NCBI GenBank assembly: GCA_003952965.2
Contig: CM025853.1
Location: forward strand, 30,091,641-30,155,640
Reading direction: 5' to 3'
Length of the DNA: 64,000 nt
DNA from: Morella rubra
Taxonomy: Eukaryota > Streptophyta > Magnoliopsida > Fagales > Myricaceae
Of this stretch, positions 50,495-61,092 are shown in pieces. Each line of letters begins with the position of its first letter. The stretch's first letter is position 1. Made by a program: the position numbers and the translations under genes. Under the pieces are notes generated by a model. The model was given only the letters and a program-made list of their open reading frames with translations, was not told the origin of the DNA and did not search any database.

Positions 50495-51741
50495 TTTACT
50501 GGGTCACACTCTTTCTCTCTGGGCGTCTGAACTTAATGTTTATATTTGGGGTCAGATAAACCCTACAAAAACCCCAAGGACGAGAAGAGAAACCGACCCA
50601 GGGGGTTGGGTTGAGATGGTGATGGCAAACCACACAGCCTGTGAATTATTGGATATTTTCTTTCTTTTCTTATTTTTATTTTATTGTTTTATATTTTCTC
50701 TCTTTCATTTCGTGCGTGGAGGTTGAAGACAGCCGAAGAGACCGGCCCGGAATTTCTCTGTACAACGACACTTTGCGCGTCAAAATCGGTTTGGTTCGGT
50801 TGTGGTCCTTGTGGACTATTGTATGGGAGTATGAATTTGGGCCAGTGGCTTTTCGTTTGTGAACCCAGCGTTCATCTCGAGGTCGATTTCCCGTGGGTTA
50901 ATTGAGTAAGCTTTTGTGGGCTGAATCTACCGGGCTACCAGAAGCCCGGTATAAAACCACGTTTTATTGGGTCCTCTGTTTTTTAAGGCCCAATGAAATC
51001 CTATAAGAAAGGAGCCCAAAGACAAGAGAGAGAGAAAGAAAATTGGATCCTTTGTTTTTTTTTTTCAGGCCCAATGAAATCCTATTAGAAAGTAGCCCCA
51101 AAGAAAAACAGGGGTGCTGCAAATTTCCTATATACCCAAAAAAAAAAAAAAAATTCTGTGAGATTGCGTGAGTACGTTTTAAATGATAAAACAGTCAAAT
51201 GGATTGATTGGAGTTGGCCCTTACTTTTCACCTGATGCTCTGTACAAAATTATCATGGTGTCTAGGTGTAGTCTTGTGTGCTATCGGACAATTTTACACC
51301 TAAGCTCAATATTTATTTATTTTTAATTGGATATCTAGATTAGTTTAATTAATTTTGAAATTTATAAAATATTTCTATCTTACACAAATTAAATAATTAT
51401 TATATCAAAGGACCTGAAATTATAAAAAAATTGATAACAATTATAAAATTTCGAGCTTAGACTCTTAAAAAATACCTGCAACTGACTCGAGCTGGCCCCT
51501 TAAAATTTAACTTTAGAGACGATGTTAATTACAACAGTGCAGATTTGTCTTTTACAGTTCACGGAGTTTGGCAAAAAGACGGAAGGCGGTCCGCTCCTGC
51601 CAATTTAAAAGCACAGTTTCCGTTTCGACGGAATAACCATTTGAACCTTCTTCAGATGGCGTGGCAGTTTGGCTACCGTCGATCCTTCTTTAGAAATCCC
51701 ATCTATGAAATAGGAGATGGAGAGAATCGTTGGGTTTTTCA
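50495..51741. other. Divergent spacer between RNR2 and DLH copy 1
   Basis: This shared upstream region contains two direct repeats of about 80 bp, at roughly 50968 and 51048, each with an AGGCCCAATGAAATCCTAT core. GGCCCA is the plant site II element found in many growth-related promoters, so it may serve RNR2, DLH or both. From about 50830 onward the sequence is duplicated upstream of DLH copy 2 (from about 54792), which marks the left edge of the tandem unit. No coding region is seen. Confidence 0.55.
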
Positions 51742-51763
51742 TGTGACATAAGCGCTGATGTCA
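51742..51763. promoter_or_regulatory. 22-bp near-perfect palindrome in DLH copy 1 promoter
   Basis: The half-sites GTGACAT and ATGTCAC flank a central AGCGCT-like core, with one mismatched pair out of eleven. It ends 138 bp before the ATG. The same sequence is kept at 56221-56242 before DLH copy 2, where flanks have diverged more. TGAC half-sites are bound by TGA-type bZIP factors in plants, but binding here is inference. Confidence 0.6.
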
Positions 51764-51804
51764 CTGAATAAGCATTCTTTTTGCTTTTTTTTTTTTTCCT
51801 TCTA

Positions 51805-51825
51805 CATCTTCGATATTTATAATCT
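51805..51825 (+). promoter_or_regulatory. Candidate TATA region of DLH copy 1
   Basis: The sequence CGATATTTATAATCTG lies about 85 bp before the ATG, followed by a CT-rich leader. The matching place in copy 2 (about 56285-56300) reads CGATATAAAAAATCTG, so the TATA-like core differs between the two otherwise similar promoters. Confidence 0.4.
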
Positions 51826-51900
51826 GCTTCCCTCCACTTCTGCTTTCAGTTCTCCTTCGCATTCGCTCACAGTCGCTCCCTCTTTTTCACTCCCATTACG

Positions 51901-54410
51901 ATGTCGAGCTCTCAGTGCTTCGAGAACCCACCGACCCTCAGCTCAACCTGTGGAGCAGGGAAGGTCCAAGACCTTGCAGGCCTGCAAACTTACATCACTG
52001 GCCCTCTCGACTCGAAGCGTGCCATCCTTCTCATTTCCGATGTTTTTGGTACCGCTTTATCTTCATTTTTCTTCATTTCTTACTTTCTCCTGCTTCTTTG
52101 TATACATAGAGGTTAAATACTATTGTGGCCGGTCAAATTTATTTAAAGTTCGATTTTTGTGTGTAAATATATCGAAATTTTAAATTTTGTTCAGTTAAAC
52201 AATTGAACATTGAATATTTTCCCCATTTTTTTCCATCTGTTGTGATCTTGTAGGTCGGACAGAAAGATGATCTCAGATTTTTTAGAATGGTCGAGGGATG
52301 AAATTGAAATTTTATAATTTTAACATTTCACGACTTCCGACTTAATTTGTTCCTCTGTGTTCTCGAAGATGGAACATAGAGCGATGAATGTGAAATCCTC
52401 TTTATTTTCGAGAAACATGAGCTTGATAATCTTTATATCGTATTATGTTTTGTAGGGTTCGAAGCTCCGAATTTAAGGTACGAGGATTTCTTTATCTTAC
52501 TAGTCACTGGACGAATTATTGTAAATTGCTAAAATTGTTCAAAAATGAAGAGTTCAATGTAAAACACGTCCCAAAAAGGAGACTTTTAATGTGGCCATAT
52601 AAGCGATTTCTTTTAAGATAAGGGGAAAAATAACCACTGTTTTAGGATATATACTCATTCGTATGCGGATTCTAGTAGTGAACTAGTGGTTGCCCATTGG
52701 TACTACTTTCCTTCATGGAAAGTATGTTGTCAGTAATTTGAGTTGAAGAAGGGATTCCAGATTCCTAGCCTTGCATTTAAAAAGGCCTGTGTCAGTCCGT
52801 CCAGAAGGGCTAATAAAGTGCATTGGTTAGAATCTCCTCTCGGCAAAAAGTGAAGTGGGTGTATGTGCTTCTGCTCTTGAGCATGACAATGGTTACATGT
52901 TTTATAGCTGGATCACTTTTCTTATTAACCAGCCAAAACTCCAAGCTCTAGATGTTAATAGGCATTCATGCATTCACTTACAGTTACTCCTAACCCTGCT
53001 TATGAATAATACGCATCGTCTCCCGGTGAAGGAAACTTGCTGATAAAGTTGCAGCAGCTGGGTATTTGGTCGTAGTTCCTGATTTTTTCTTTGGCGACCC
53101 TGTTGTTAAGTTTGATGACCCTCAATTTGATCGAGACTCGTGGCGAAAAGCTCACAACACGGTTAGTTTCTTCATTCTTGCTTTCTCAATTGCAATCTCC
53201 AGGCATGGCCTCAGGCCTCCGAAATTTGTACCAGAATCAGAAAGACAGGCAAGGTGCACATCATTTGGATTTCCAAATTGATGTGCTATTTCATAGTTTT
53301 TGCATCTTTGTTTGGGGGACCTAAGTGGAAATAGAATGATACATAAACTGGGCTTGCAACTTGAACCTTCCTGAGCTTTGAGCTTAATTTGAACACATGT
53401 TCCTTCTAGGATAAAGGATATGAAGATGCGAAACCGGTGATTGCAGCTCTGAAGAGTAAAGGTGTTTCTGCAATCGGGGCTGCAGGGTTTTGCTGGGGAG
53501 GTGAGCGATTTACTTCCAATTTTGGCTCTGATGCGGAACTTATTACTTCACTTGTCGGAAAGGGATTCTGTATAGAAAATATAAAGTGCCTCAGATGCTA
53601 AAACATAACTTGCCTGCATATGTTTTTCAGGGAAGGTAGTAGTGAAATTAGCCAGTTCTACTGACATTCAGGCTGCAGTTCTGTTGCATCCAAGTCGGGT
53701 CACTGATGAAGACATCGACGGTAAGTCACCCACTTTGCAAGCTCATGCTCAATGCTATCGTGGATGGCATGTTGTCTCAGATGTTAAAATTCATTGTTTC
53801 AGATGTTAAAATTCCTATTTCCATCCTGGGAGCTGAAATTGACCATGGTTCTCCGCCAGAAATATTGAAAAAGTTTGGAGAGAAGTTGTCTGTAAAATCT
53901 GAGGTAAGTCGTCAGAAAAGTGCATTCCATGTTCTATCTTATGGACCTTCATTTTCCCATGTTCTGAATGGTCTGTTTTTTATTTCACATAATTTGCATA
54001 ATTAAATTTTGTCATGCAAGAATTCAAGAATTCAAATTGAATACTGCGTAAAATTTTTAGGCAGAATCATGTCTCTCAAAGAAAGTGCATAATCTGTTCC
54101 TGCAATGTTAGAGCGACTAAATGCAAACTTTATTGTTATTTTTTATACGACATCCTCTCTTTCTGTCCATGTCAAACATTCAGTAATTTTCAGTTATTGC
54201 TTTTCATGTTAAAACTAATACGAGCGGCGCTTTTTGTTCTTAACCTCCTTCTATTCTTACACTTATCAGTTCGAAAGCTTTGTGAAAATATTCCCTGGTG
54301 TGGCTCATGGATGGACAGTGAGATACGATGTTGAGGATGAATCAGCTGTCAAAAGTGCTGAAGAGTCCCATTTGGACATGCTAAATTGGTTTACCAAGCA
54401 TGTCAAGTGA
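51901..54410 (+). CDS. Dienelactone hydrolase family protein, copy 1
   Basis: This is an alpha/beta-hydrolase of the dienelactone hydrolase family, related to Arabidopsis At3g23570/At3g23600. Plant members have no firmly known substrate and are probably cytosolic. Seven exons are 51901-52048, 52456-52477, 53032-53161, 53410-53500, 53631-53720, 53803-53903 and 54270-54410. They sum to 723 bp, giving 240 aa, the usual length. The predicted catalytic triad is complete: Cys128 in GFCWGG, Asp174 in GAEIDHG and His207 in GVAHGW. Exon 2 is only 22 bp, and the acceptor of exon 6 has a near-identical decoy 22 bp upstream. The gene has no signal peptide. It lies head-to-head with RNR2 and is the first of three tandem copies; its promoter carries the palindrome at 51742. 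Confidence 0.93.
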
Positions 54411-55912
54411 AAAACTGTTTTGCCACAGGTCGCAACTCTCTGTGTAAGGCAATGTGGTCTGACGACTGTATGGAGCTAGTGACGAAATTTTAGCCACCTT
54501 GTTTCATGAACTTCTTGATGTATCACAATATATAAAAGTCTTTAAGTTTGAGATTAGCATTTCCTCTGCAGTATTTTTCTTTGATCTCTGTAACGATTTG
54601 AGTTAATTCTGATCCTAGAAGGAATTTATGTTCCAGTGAAGAATATATAAAGCAAGGAAAATGATATTTTAAAATTTGTTACCCATAACCATTGAAAACT
54701 AGATAGGATAATCGAGGGGCCGCAATAGTAGTACAATAACAGTAGTATAAAAAAAAATGATAAAATATTATGAGCATTAACAAGGTTCACGCAAATTTGG
54801 GCCAGTGGCTTTTCGTATGTGAACCGAGCGTTCATATTGAGGTTGGTTTCTTGTGGGCGAAATTGAGTAAGCTTTTGTTGGCTGGATCTACCGGGCTACT
54901 AGAAGCCCGGGTTATAAAACCACATCTTATTGGGTCCTTTGTTTTTTCAGGCCCAATGAAATTCTATAAGAAAGGAGCCCAAATAAAAGAGAGAGAAAAC
55001 AAATTGGGTCCTTTGTTTTTTTTTTCAGGCCCAATGAAATCCTATGAGAAAGGAGCCCAAAGAAAAAAGAGAGAAAAAAAAACAACAGTAAAGATAAGTG
55101 AGGTCATCGCCGCGTGAAAATCGACTTGGAGAATTTTTTTTTCCTAAAGAAAATTTTCAAGTATGTGTAAGTTGGTCGAAATTAATTCGAATTCAATAAG
55201 CTAGAGGTGCCGCAAATTTCCTATGTACCAGGAAAAAAAAAAAATCTTTGAGATTGCGTGAGCATGTTTTAAACGACTGAAGCGACAAATGGATTGCTTG
55301 GTTTCATTCTAGTCCTACGAAAAGTCGTAAACTTGTGGTCAGCTAGAGTACTATTGCTGTTCAATAATGCTTTGTAAAAAATTATTGATGGTGTCTACAT
55401 GTAGTCTTGTGTGCTATCGGACAATTTTAAGCCTCAATTTTAATCAATATATTTTTTGAATTGAGTATCTAAACTAGATTTATGCAATCTCTTTATCTTA
55501 TACAAATCAGATAAGTATCAAACTAAAAGTTTTAAGAGTTACTACAAAAATAAATAACATTTATAAAATTTTAATATGAGATCCAAAATTTTAACTACTA
55601 CATCTTGTGCATTTGAGTGCCAAAATTTTGACGCGTAATAAAAATTATAAAATAATCTCTTTATTCTCATTAAATTATTTTTTTATTATAATATTTATTT
55701 ATAATTTATAATTTTACTTTTCACTTTTTACTTTTTTCATTAATTTTTATAAAATATTTTCACTTTTCATTAATTATCATAAACTATCTTCATTTTTTTA
55801 CTAATTTCTATACTTTAAAATTTTAACTACCTCAAAATTATAATACCCAGACACAAAGCATAATTCCCGCTTCAAAGGAATAACCATCTGAACCTTTTTT
55901 AGACGGCGTGGT
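54411..55912. other. Spacer between DLH copies 1 and 2
   Basis: The tandem unit of copy 1 ends at about 54560 and the next unit starts at about 54792, repeating the RNR2-side sequence (GGGCCAGTGGCTTTTCGT) and both GGCCCAAT repeats. The stretch 55600-55860 is very AT-rich with MITE-like ends (GAGTGCCAAAATTTTGA). No gene is seen. Confidence 0.6.
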
Positions 55913-56130
55913 ATTCCAAAAATTTTCACTATTCCTAAATTTTAATTTACAAACACAATTAACTCAAAATTTTATCAAATAAATAACTTTAAAATAATCT
56001 TTCTCTTCTCTCTAATCATTTTTTTATTATAATAAATATAAACAAATTTACTTTTTTTTCACTATTCTCGCACCAAATCAATAAAAACTTATTCCCCTCA
56101 ATTTTCACACATTCCCTAAATATTTGGAAT
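55913..56130. mobile_element. MITE in DLH copy 2 promoter
   Basis: The ends are inverted (ATTCCAAAAATTTTC and CTAAATATTTGGAAT). In copy 1 the flanking promoter sequence is continuous at the matching place (ACGGCGTGG, about 51655-51665), while in copy 2 it is interrupted here. The insertion therefore post-dates the duplication. It lies about 90 bp upstream of the conserved palindrome. GGT occurs on both flanks. Confidence 0.65.
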
Positions 56131-56220
56131 GGTTAATGTCCGCAGACGCATCCATCTATCAAATAGAACCTTCCTCGGTTCACTTGGGATGGAGAAGGAG
56201 GGGACCGTTGGGTTCTTCAT

Positions 56221-56242
56221 GTGACATAAGCGCTGATGTCAC
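56221..56242. promoter_or_regulatory. 22-bp near-perfect palindrome in DLH copy 2 promoter
   Basis: This is identical to the palindrome at 51742-51763 and ends 137 bp before the copy 2 ATG, so sequence and spacing are both kept. Confidence 0.6.
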
Positions 56243-56378
56243 TGAGTAAAATATTCTTCTCGTTCTTTTTTCCTTCTACATCTTCGATATAAAAAATCTG
56301 CTTCCCTCCACTTCTGCTGTCAGCTCTCCTTCGCATTCGCTCACAGTCGGCCCCTCTTTTTCACTCCCATTTTGTACG

Positions 56379-59300
56379 ATGTCGAGCTCTCAGTGCTTCG
56401 AGAACCCACCGACCCTCAGCTCAACCTGTGGAGCAGGGACGGTCCAAGAGCTTGCAGGCCTGCAAACTTACATCACCGGCCCTCTCGACTCGAAGCGTGC
56501 CATCCTTCTCATTTCCGATGTTTTTGGTACCGCTTTATCTTCATTTTTCTTCATTTCTTCATTTCTCTTGCTTCTTTGCATACATAGAGGTTGAATACTA
56601 TTGTGGCCCGTCAAATTGATGTAAAGTTCGATTTTTGTATATAATATATTCGGGATTTTCAATTTTGTTCCTCAAACAATTGAAAATTGAGTAATTTCCC
56701 CAATTTTTTCATCTGACGTGATCTGTGTGGGTAACGGACAGAAAGATGATCTCAGATTTTTTGGAATGGTCGAGGACGAAATTGAAATTTTATAATTTTT
56801 TAGAACGGTGTTTGACCAAAATTTTCGCCCAATAAAATAACTCTCTAAAATTTTCTCTCCATACATCAATTTTCACTCTAAATAAATATAAAAAAAAAAA
56901 TACATTTTCACGAACTACTATAGTTTTTGCACTTTACACCATAAACTACCAATTTTAACACATTGCACCCTCTAACTACCAATTTTTAACACTTTACGCT
57001 CTTTATCAAATTTTTAGATTAAAATGACAATAATGCCCTGAACCCATTTTGCATATGTTAAAAATATTGTTATCAATTCATTAATTTTTTAAGGGTATTA
57101 TTGTCAAATGGAGGTGTAAAATATTTAATATTAGTATTTAGAGGGTATAATGTGTCAAAGTGGGTAGTTTAGGGTGCAAAATGTCTAACATTGGTAGTTT
57201 GAGGGTGCAATGTCTTAAAGATAGTAGTTGGGGGTGCAATGTGTCACTATTCCGGTAATTTGTGGGTGAAAAATGTATTTTTTTCATATAAAAAATTAAT
57301 TTAAATCATCTCTCTTCACTTTTTCACCCATTCTAATACCCCAATATTTTAAACACCCTAACATTTTCACAATCAAACACCACCTTAATTTGTTCCTCCG
57401 TGTTCTCCGAGATGGAACATAGAGCGAAGAATGTAAAATCCTCTTTATTTTCGAGAAACATGAGTTTGATACTCTTTTTATCGTGTTATGTTTTGCAGGG
57501 TTCGAAGCTCCGAATTTAAGGTACTAGGATTTCTTTATCTTATTGGTCACTGGACGAATTATTGTCAATTGCTAAAATTGTTAAAAAATGAAGAGTTCAA
57601 TGTAAAACACTTCCCAATAAGGACACTTTTAATGTGGCCTTATAAGGGATTTACTTTTAAGATATAAGGGAAAAATAACCACTCTTTTAGGATATATATT
57701 CATTCCTATGCGGATTCTAGTAGTGGACTAGTGGTTGCCCATTTATACTACTTTCCTTCATGGAAAGTATGTTGTCAGGAATTTGAGTTGAAGAAGGGAT
57801 TCCAGATTCATAGCCTTGCATTTAAAAAGGCCTGTGTCAGTTGGTCCAAAAGGGCTAATAAAGTGCATAGGTTAGAAAAATCTCCTCTCGGCAAAAAGTG
57901 AAGTGGGTGTATGTGCTTCTGCTCTTGAGCAAATTTATTTTTATAGCTGGATCACTTTTCTTATTAACCAGCCAAAACTTCAAGCTCTAGATGTTAATAG
58001 GCATTCATGCATTCACTTACAGTTACTTCTTACCCTGCTTATGAATAATATGCGTTGTCTCCTGGTGAAGGAAACTTGCTGATAAAGTTGCAGCAGCTGG
58101 GTATTTGGTCGTAGTTCCTGATTTTTTCTTTGGCGACCCTATTGTTAAGTTTGATGACCCTCAATTTGATCGAGACTCGTGGCTAAAAGCTCACAACATG
58201 GTTAGTTTCTTCATTCTTGCTTTCTCAATTGCAATCTACAGGCATGGCCTCTGAAAATTGTACAAGAATCAGAAAGACAGGCAAGGGACAAATCAGTTGG
58301 ATTTCCAAATTGACGTGCTATTTCACAGTTTTTGCATCTTTCTTTGGGGGGGACCTAAGTGGAAATAGAATGATACATAAACCGGGCATGCGACTTGAAC
58401 CTTCCTGAGCTTTGAGCTTAATTGGAATACATGTTCCTTCTAGGATAAAGGATATGAAGATGCGAAACCTGTGATTGCAGCTCTGAAGAGTAAAGGTGTT
58501 TCTGATATCGGGGCTGCAGGGTTTTGCTGGGGAGGTGAGCGATTTACTTCCAATTTTGGCTCTGATGAGAAACTTATTACTTCACTTGTCTGAAAGGGAT
58601 TCTGTATAGAAAATATAAAGTGCCTCAGATGCTAAAACATAACTTGCCTGCATATGTTTTTCAGGGAAGGTAGTAGTGAAATTAGCCAGTTCTACTGACA
58701 TTCAGGCTGCAGTTCTGTTGCATCCAAGTCGGGTCACTGATGAAGACATCGACGGTAAGTCACCCACTTTGCAAGCTCATGCTCAATACTATCGTGGATG
58801 GCATGTTGTCTCAGATGTTAAGGTTCATTGTTTCAGATGTTAAAATTCCTATTTCCATCCTGGGAGCTGAAATTGACCATGGTTCTCCGCCAGAAATATT
58901 GAAAAAGTTTGGAGAGAAGTTGTCTGTAAAATCTGAGGTAAGTCGTCAGAAAAGTGCATTCCTTGTTCTATCTTATGGACCTTCATTTTCCCATGTTCTG
59001 AATGGTCTGTTTTTCATTTCACAAAATTTGCATAATTAACTTTTGTCATGCAAGAATTCAAGAATTCAAATTGAAAACTGCGTAACATTTTTAGGCAGAA
59101 TAATGCCTCTCAAAGAAAGTGCATAATCTGTTCCTGGAATGTTAGAGCGACTAAATGCAAACTTTATTGTTATTTTTTATACGACATCCTCTCTTTCTGT
59201 CCATGTCAAACATTCAGTAATTTTCAGTTATTGCTTTTCATGTTAAAACTAATACGAGCGGCGCTTTTTGTTCTTAACCTCCTTCTATTCTTACACTTAT

Positions 59301-59444
59301 CAGTTCGAAAGCTTTGTGAAAATATTCCCTGGTGTGGCTCATGGATGGACAGTGAGATACGATGTTGAGGATGAATCAGCTGTCAAAAGTGCTGAAGAGT
59401 CCCATTTGGACATGCTAAATTGGTTTACCAAGCATGTCAAGTGA
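56379..59444 (+). CDS. Dienelactone hydrolase family protein, copy 2
   Basis: Seven exons match copy 1 one for one: 56379-56526, 57499-57520, 58071-58200, 58444-58534, 58665-58754, 58837-58937 and 59304-59444, each with the same length as in copy 1. The product is again 240 aa with the triad Cys128, Asp174 and His207. Differences from copy 1 that I can see include K21T, D24E, V83I, R96L, T100M and A121D. Introns are also very similar apart from insertions, so the duplication is young. Intron 1 is enlarged to 972 bp by a nested pair of MITEs. The promoter has the palindrome but also a MITE just upstream and a changed TATA-like core, so expression may differ from copy 1. Confidence 0.93.
56807..57381. 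mobile_element. Outer MITE of a nested pair in DLH copy 2 intron 1
   Basis: The ends are GGTGTTTGA and TCAAACACC, a perfect 9-bp inverted repeat, with further AT-rich similarity inward. Copy 1 intron 1 has no such element at the matching place (52300-52345), so this is a copy-specific insertion that also replaced about 20 bases. It is interrupted by the element at 56901-57277. Confidence 0.75.
56901..57277. mobile_element. Inner foldback MITE nested in the outer one
   Basis: The left arm starts TACATTTTCACGAACTAC and the right arm ends GGGTGAAAAATGTA. Both arms carry repeated ACTACCAATTTTAACAC and GGTAGTTTGAGGGTGCAA motifs as inverted repeats. Arms and motif style resemble the MITE at 2845-3159 in the SERINC intron. 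Being nested, it is the youngest insertion seen in the DLH cluster. Confidence 0.75.
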
Positions 59445-59820
59445 AAAACTGTTTTGCCACAGTTCGCAACTCTGTGATTAGGAAACATGTGTGTGAGGCA
59501 AATATGGTCTGACGACCGTATGGAACTAGTGTATTGTATGCCTTCTTGTTTCGTGAACTTGCTGATGCATCACATAATCGTGTTGCTGAAAAGTTGGCTT
59601 CTGGGAAGCTTCTCCCATCTCAAACCCCAACTGTTCCACTATTTCAAATATGCAACTCAAACTCACGGAACAATGAGTTATCAGTCATAAAAATGCACGG
59701 TTATACATCTTTAACTTTGAAGATATATCGAAGTATTTTAAGTTTGAGATTGATGTAAGAGTTAAATGACCTTTTTAGTCTTTGGGTTTTACACTCTTTT
59801 AAAAAATGGTCTTTGAGTTT
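59445..59820. other. 3' flank of DLH copy 2
   Basis: This is the 3' UTR and flank, alignable with the copy 1 flank to about 59757 but with about 200 extra bases. No gene is seen. Confidence 0.5.
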
Positions 59821-60120
59821 CTGTTTTGATCAATTTTGTTCCTAATTTAATTTTTATTATCAATTTGGTCCTTTTGTCTATTTCAGTTAGTAATATGTTC
59901 AATTACCTTATAGTCTTACACGTCACACAATCAAAAAATAATACGTGTAATAAAATTTATTTAAAAAGATCAGATTAATTTTTATTACACCATGTGTTAT
60001 TTTTTTTTTTTATTTCATGTGACGTCTATAGTCGTTAGTTGTCTGGACATTTTACTAACAAAAGTATTTTGAATGATCAAATTGATAAATAAAAATAAAT
60101 CGAAATTGATCAAAATCAAA
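59821..60120. mobile_element. Foldback element between DLH copy 2 and the pseudogene
   Basis: The arm 59821-59936 (TTTTGATCAATTTTG.., TTTTTATTATCAATTTG.., GTTAGTAATATG.., ACACGTCACA) is matched by the reverse complement of 60015-60120. The arms are over 100 bp each with a centre under 80 bp, so transcripts would fold into a long hairpin. There is no coding capacity. Confidence 0.75.
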
Positions 60121-60399
60121 ACTAATATTAGTTTGTGAAAATATTCTAAAATGCAATATATTTAACAAAATTTGCAAAAAAGAACATCCGAATTAATCTA
60201 AAAAATTATTACACAAACATTAATACTTTTTACACAATTTTCAACAATTTTTTACACAAACTCAAATATATTTGCCTGCAAACCTACGTCACTGGCCCTC
60301 CCGACTCGAAGCGTGCCATCCTTCTCATTTCCGATGTTTTTGGTACCGATTTATTTGCCTTTTCTTTTTTCAGATAAAGAACATATTTACATATAATTT

Positions 60400-60580
60400 T
60401 TTTCTGAGGAATTAAAACACCAACTAAGCTGAATCATAGTCGCTCTGGACGAAGCTAAATTGTGAGCAACAAAATTTGAAGTCCCAGAGACATGTGCCTT
60501 CCATTTAGGAAAAGATTGCAAAACTAGCTAGATATCTCTTATAACAGCCACATAAGACCAGTCCATAAGACCAGTCCACC
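60400..60580 (-). pseudogene. LINE-type RNase H fragment in DLH pseudogene intron 1
   Basis: On the minus strand the frame reads WSYVAVIRDI, a stop, then LVLQSFPKWKAHVSGTSNFV followed by AHNLA. The spacing of I-R-D-I, the aromatic-rich strand and N-x-V-AH-x-LA is that of RNase H-like modules at the end of plant LINE polyproteins. One in-frame stop and the short length show a dead remnant. It is a different frame and sequence from the fragment at 3200-3415. Confidence 0.6.
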
Positions 60581-60796
60581 TGTGAACTGAGGGGCATATG
60601 TAGCTGAATATCTCTTACTTTCTCCTGCTTCTTTGTATACTATATTATTATTGGCCCGTCAAATTTAGTTAAAAGTTCGATTTTTGTATATAATATATCT
60701 GGATTTTTTCAATTTTGTCCCTCGAACAATTGAAAATTGAGTAATTTCCTAAATTTTGTCATTGTGGGTAGCATATGACCTCTGATTCTTTAGGAA

Positions 60797-61092
60797 ATTT
60801 CATTTTGCACTCCTGAACCATAGGAGCAATATACCTTTGGGAGTTTGAACTATATATTCAGTTCTTCACATTGGGCTCTTGAATTATCAAAATTCATATG
60901 TGCGTTCTCAAATAAGATCCAATTGTCAAAATCTTACCACATGACTCAATATTACATGTGGCACGATTTTGACCGTCAAATCTTTGTAAGGACTCACATT
61001 AATGAGTTTTGATAGTTTGAATTCTTAATGTGACGAACTTGATAGGCTGTAATCTAAAATGACATTTGATTTGGGGTGCAAGCAAAATTAAA
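60797..61092. mobile_element. Foldback MITE in DLH pseudogene intron 1
   Basis: The left end TTTCATTTTGCACTCC and the right end TTGGGGTGCAAGCAAAA are inverted repeats, and internal parts (TTCACATTGGGCTCTTGAA versus TTTGAATTCTTAATGTGA) also pair. It resembles the elements at 2845-3159 and 56901-57277 in motif content (WTTGGRGTTTGAAC, TGAGTTTTGATAGTTTGAA). Confidence 0.65.

Noticed and set aside
50765..50895. E2F-like sites (TTTGCGCG, TTTCCCGT) upstream of RNR2
   Set aside because: Each differs from the TTTSSCGS consensus by one base, so I do not call them although such sites are expected for this gene.
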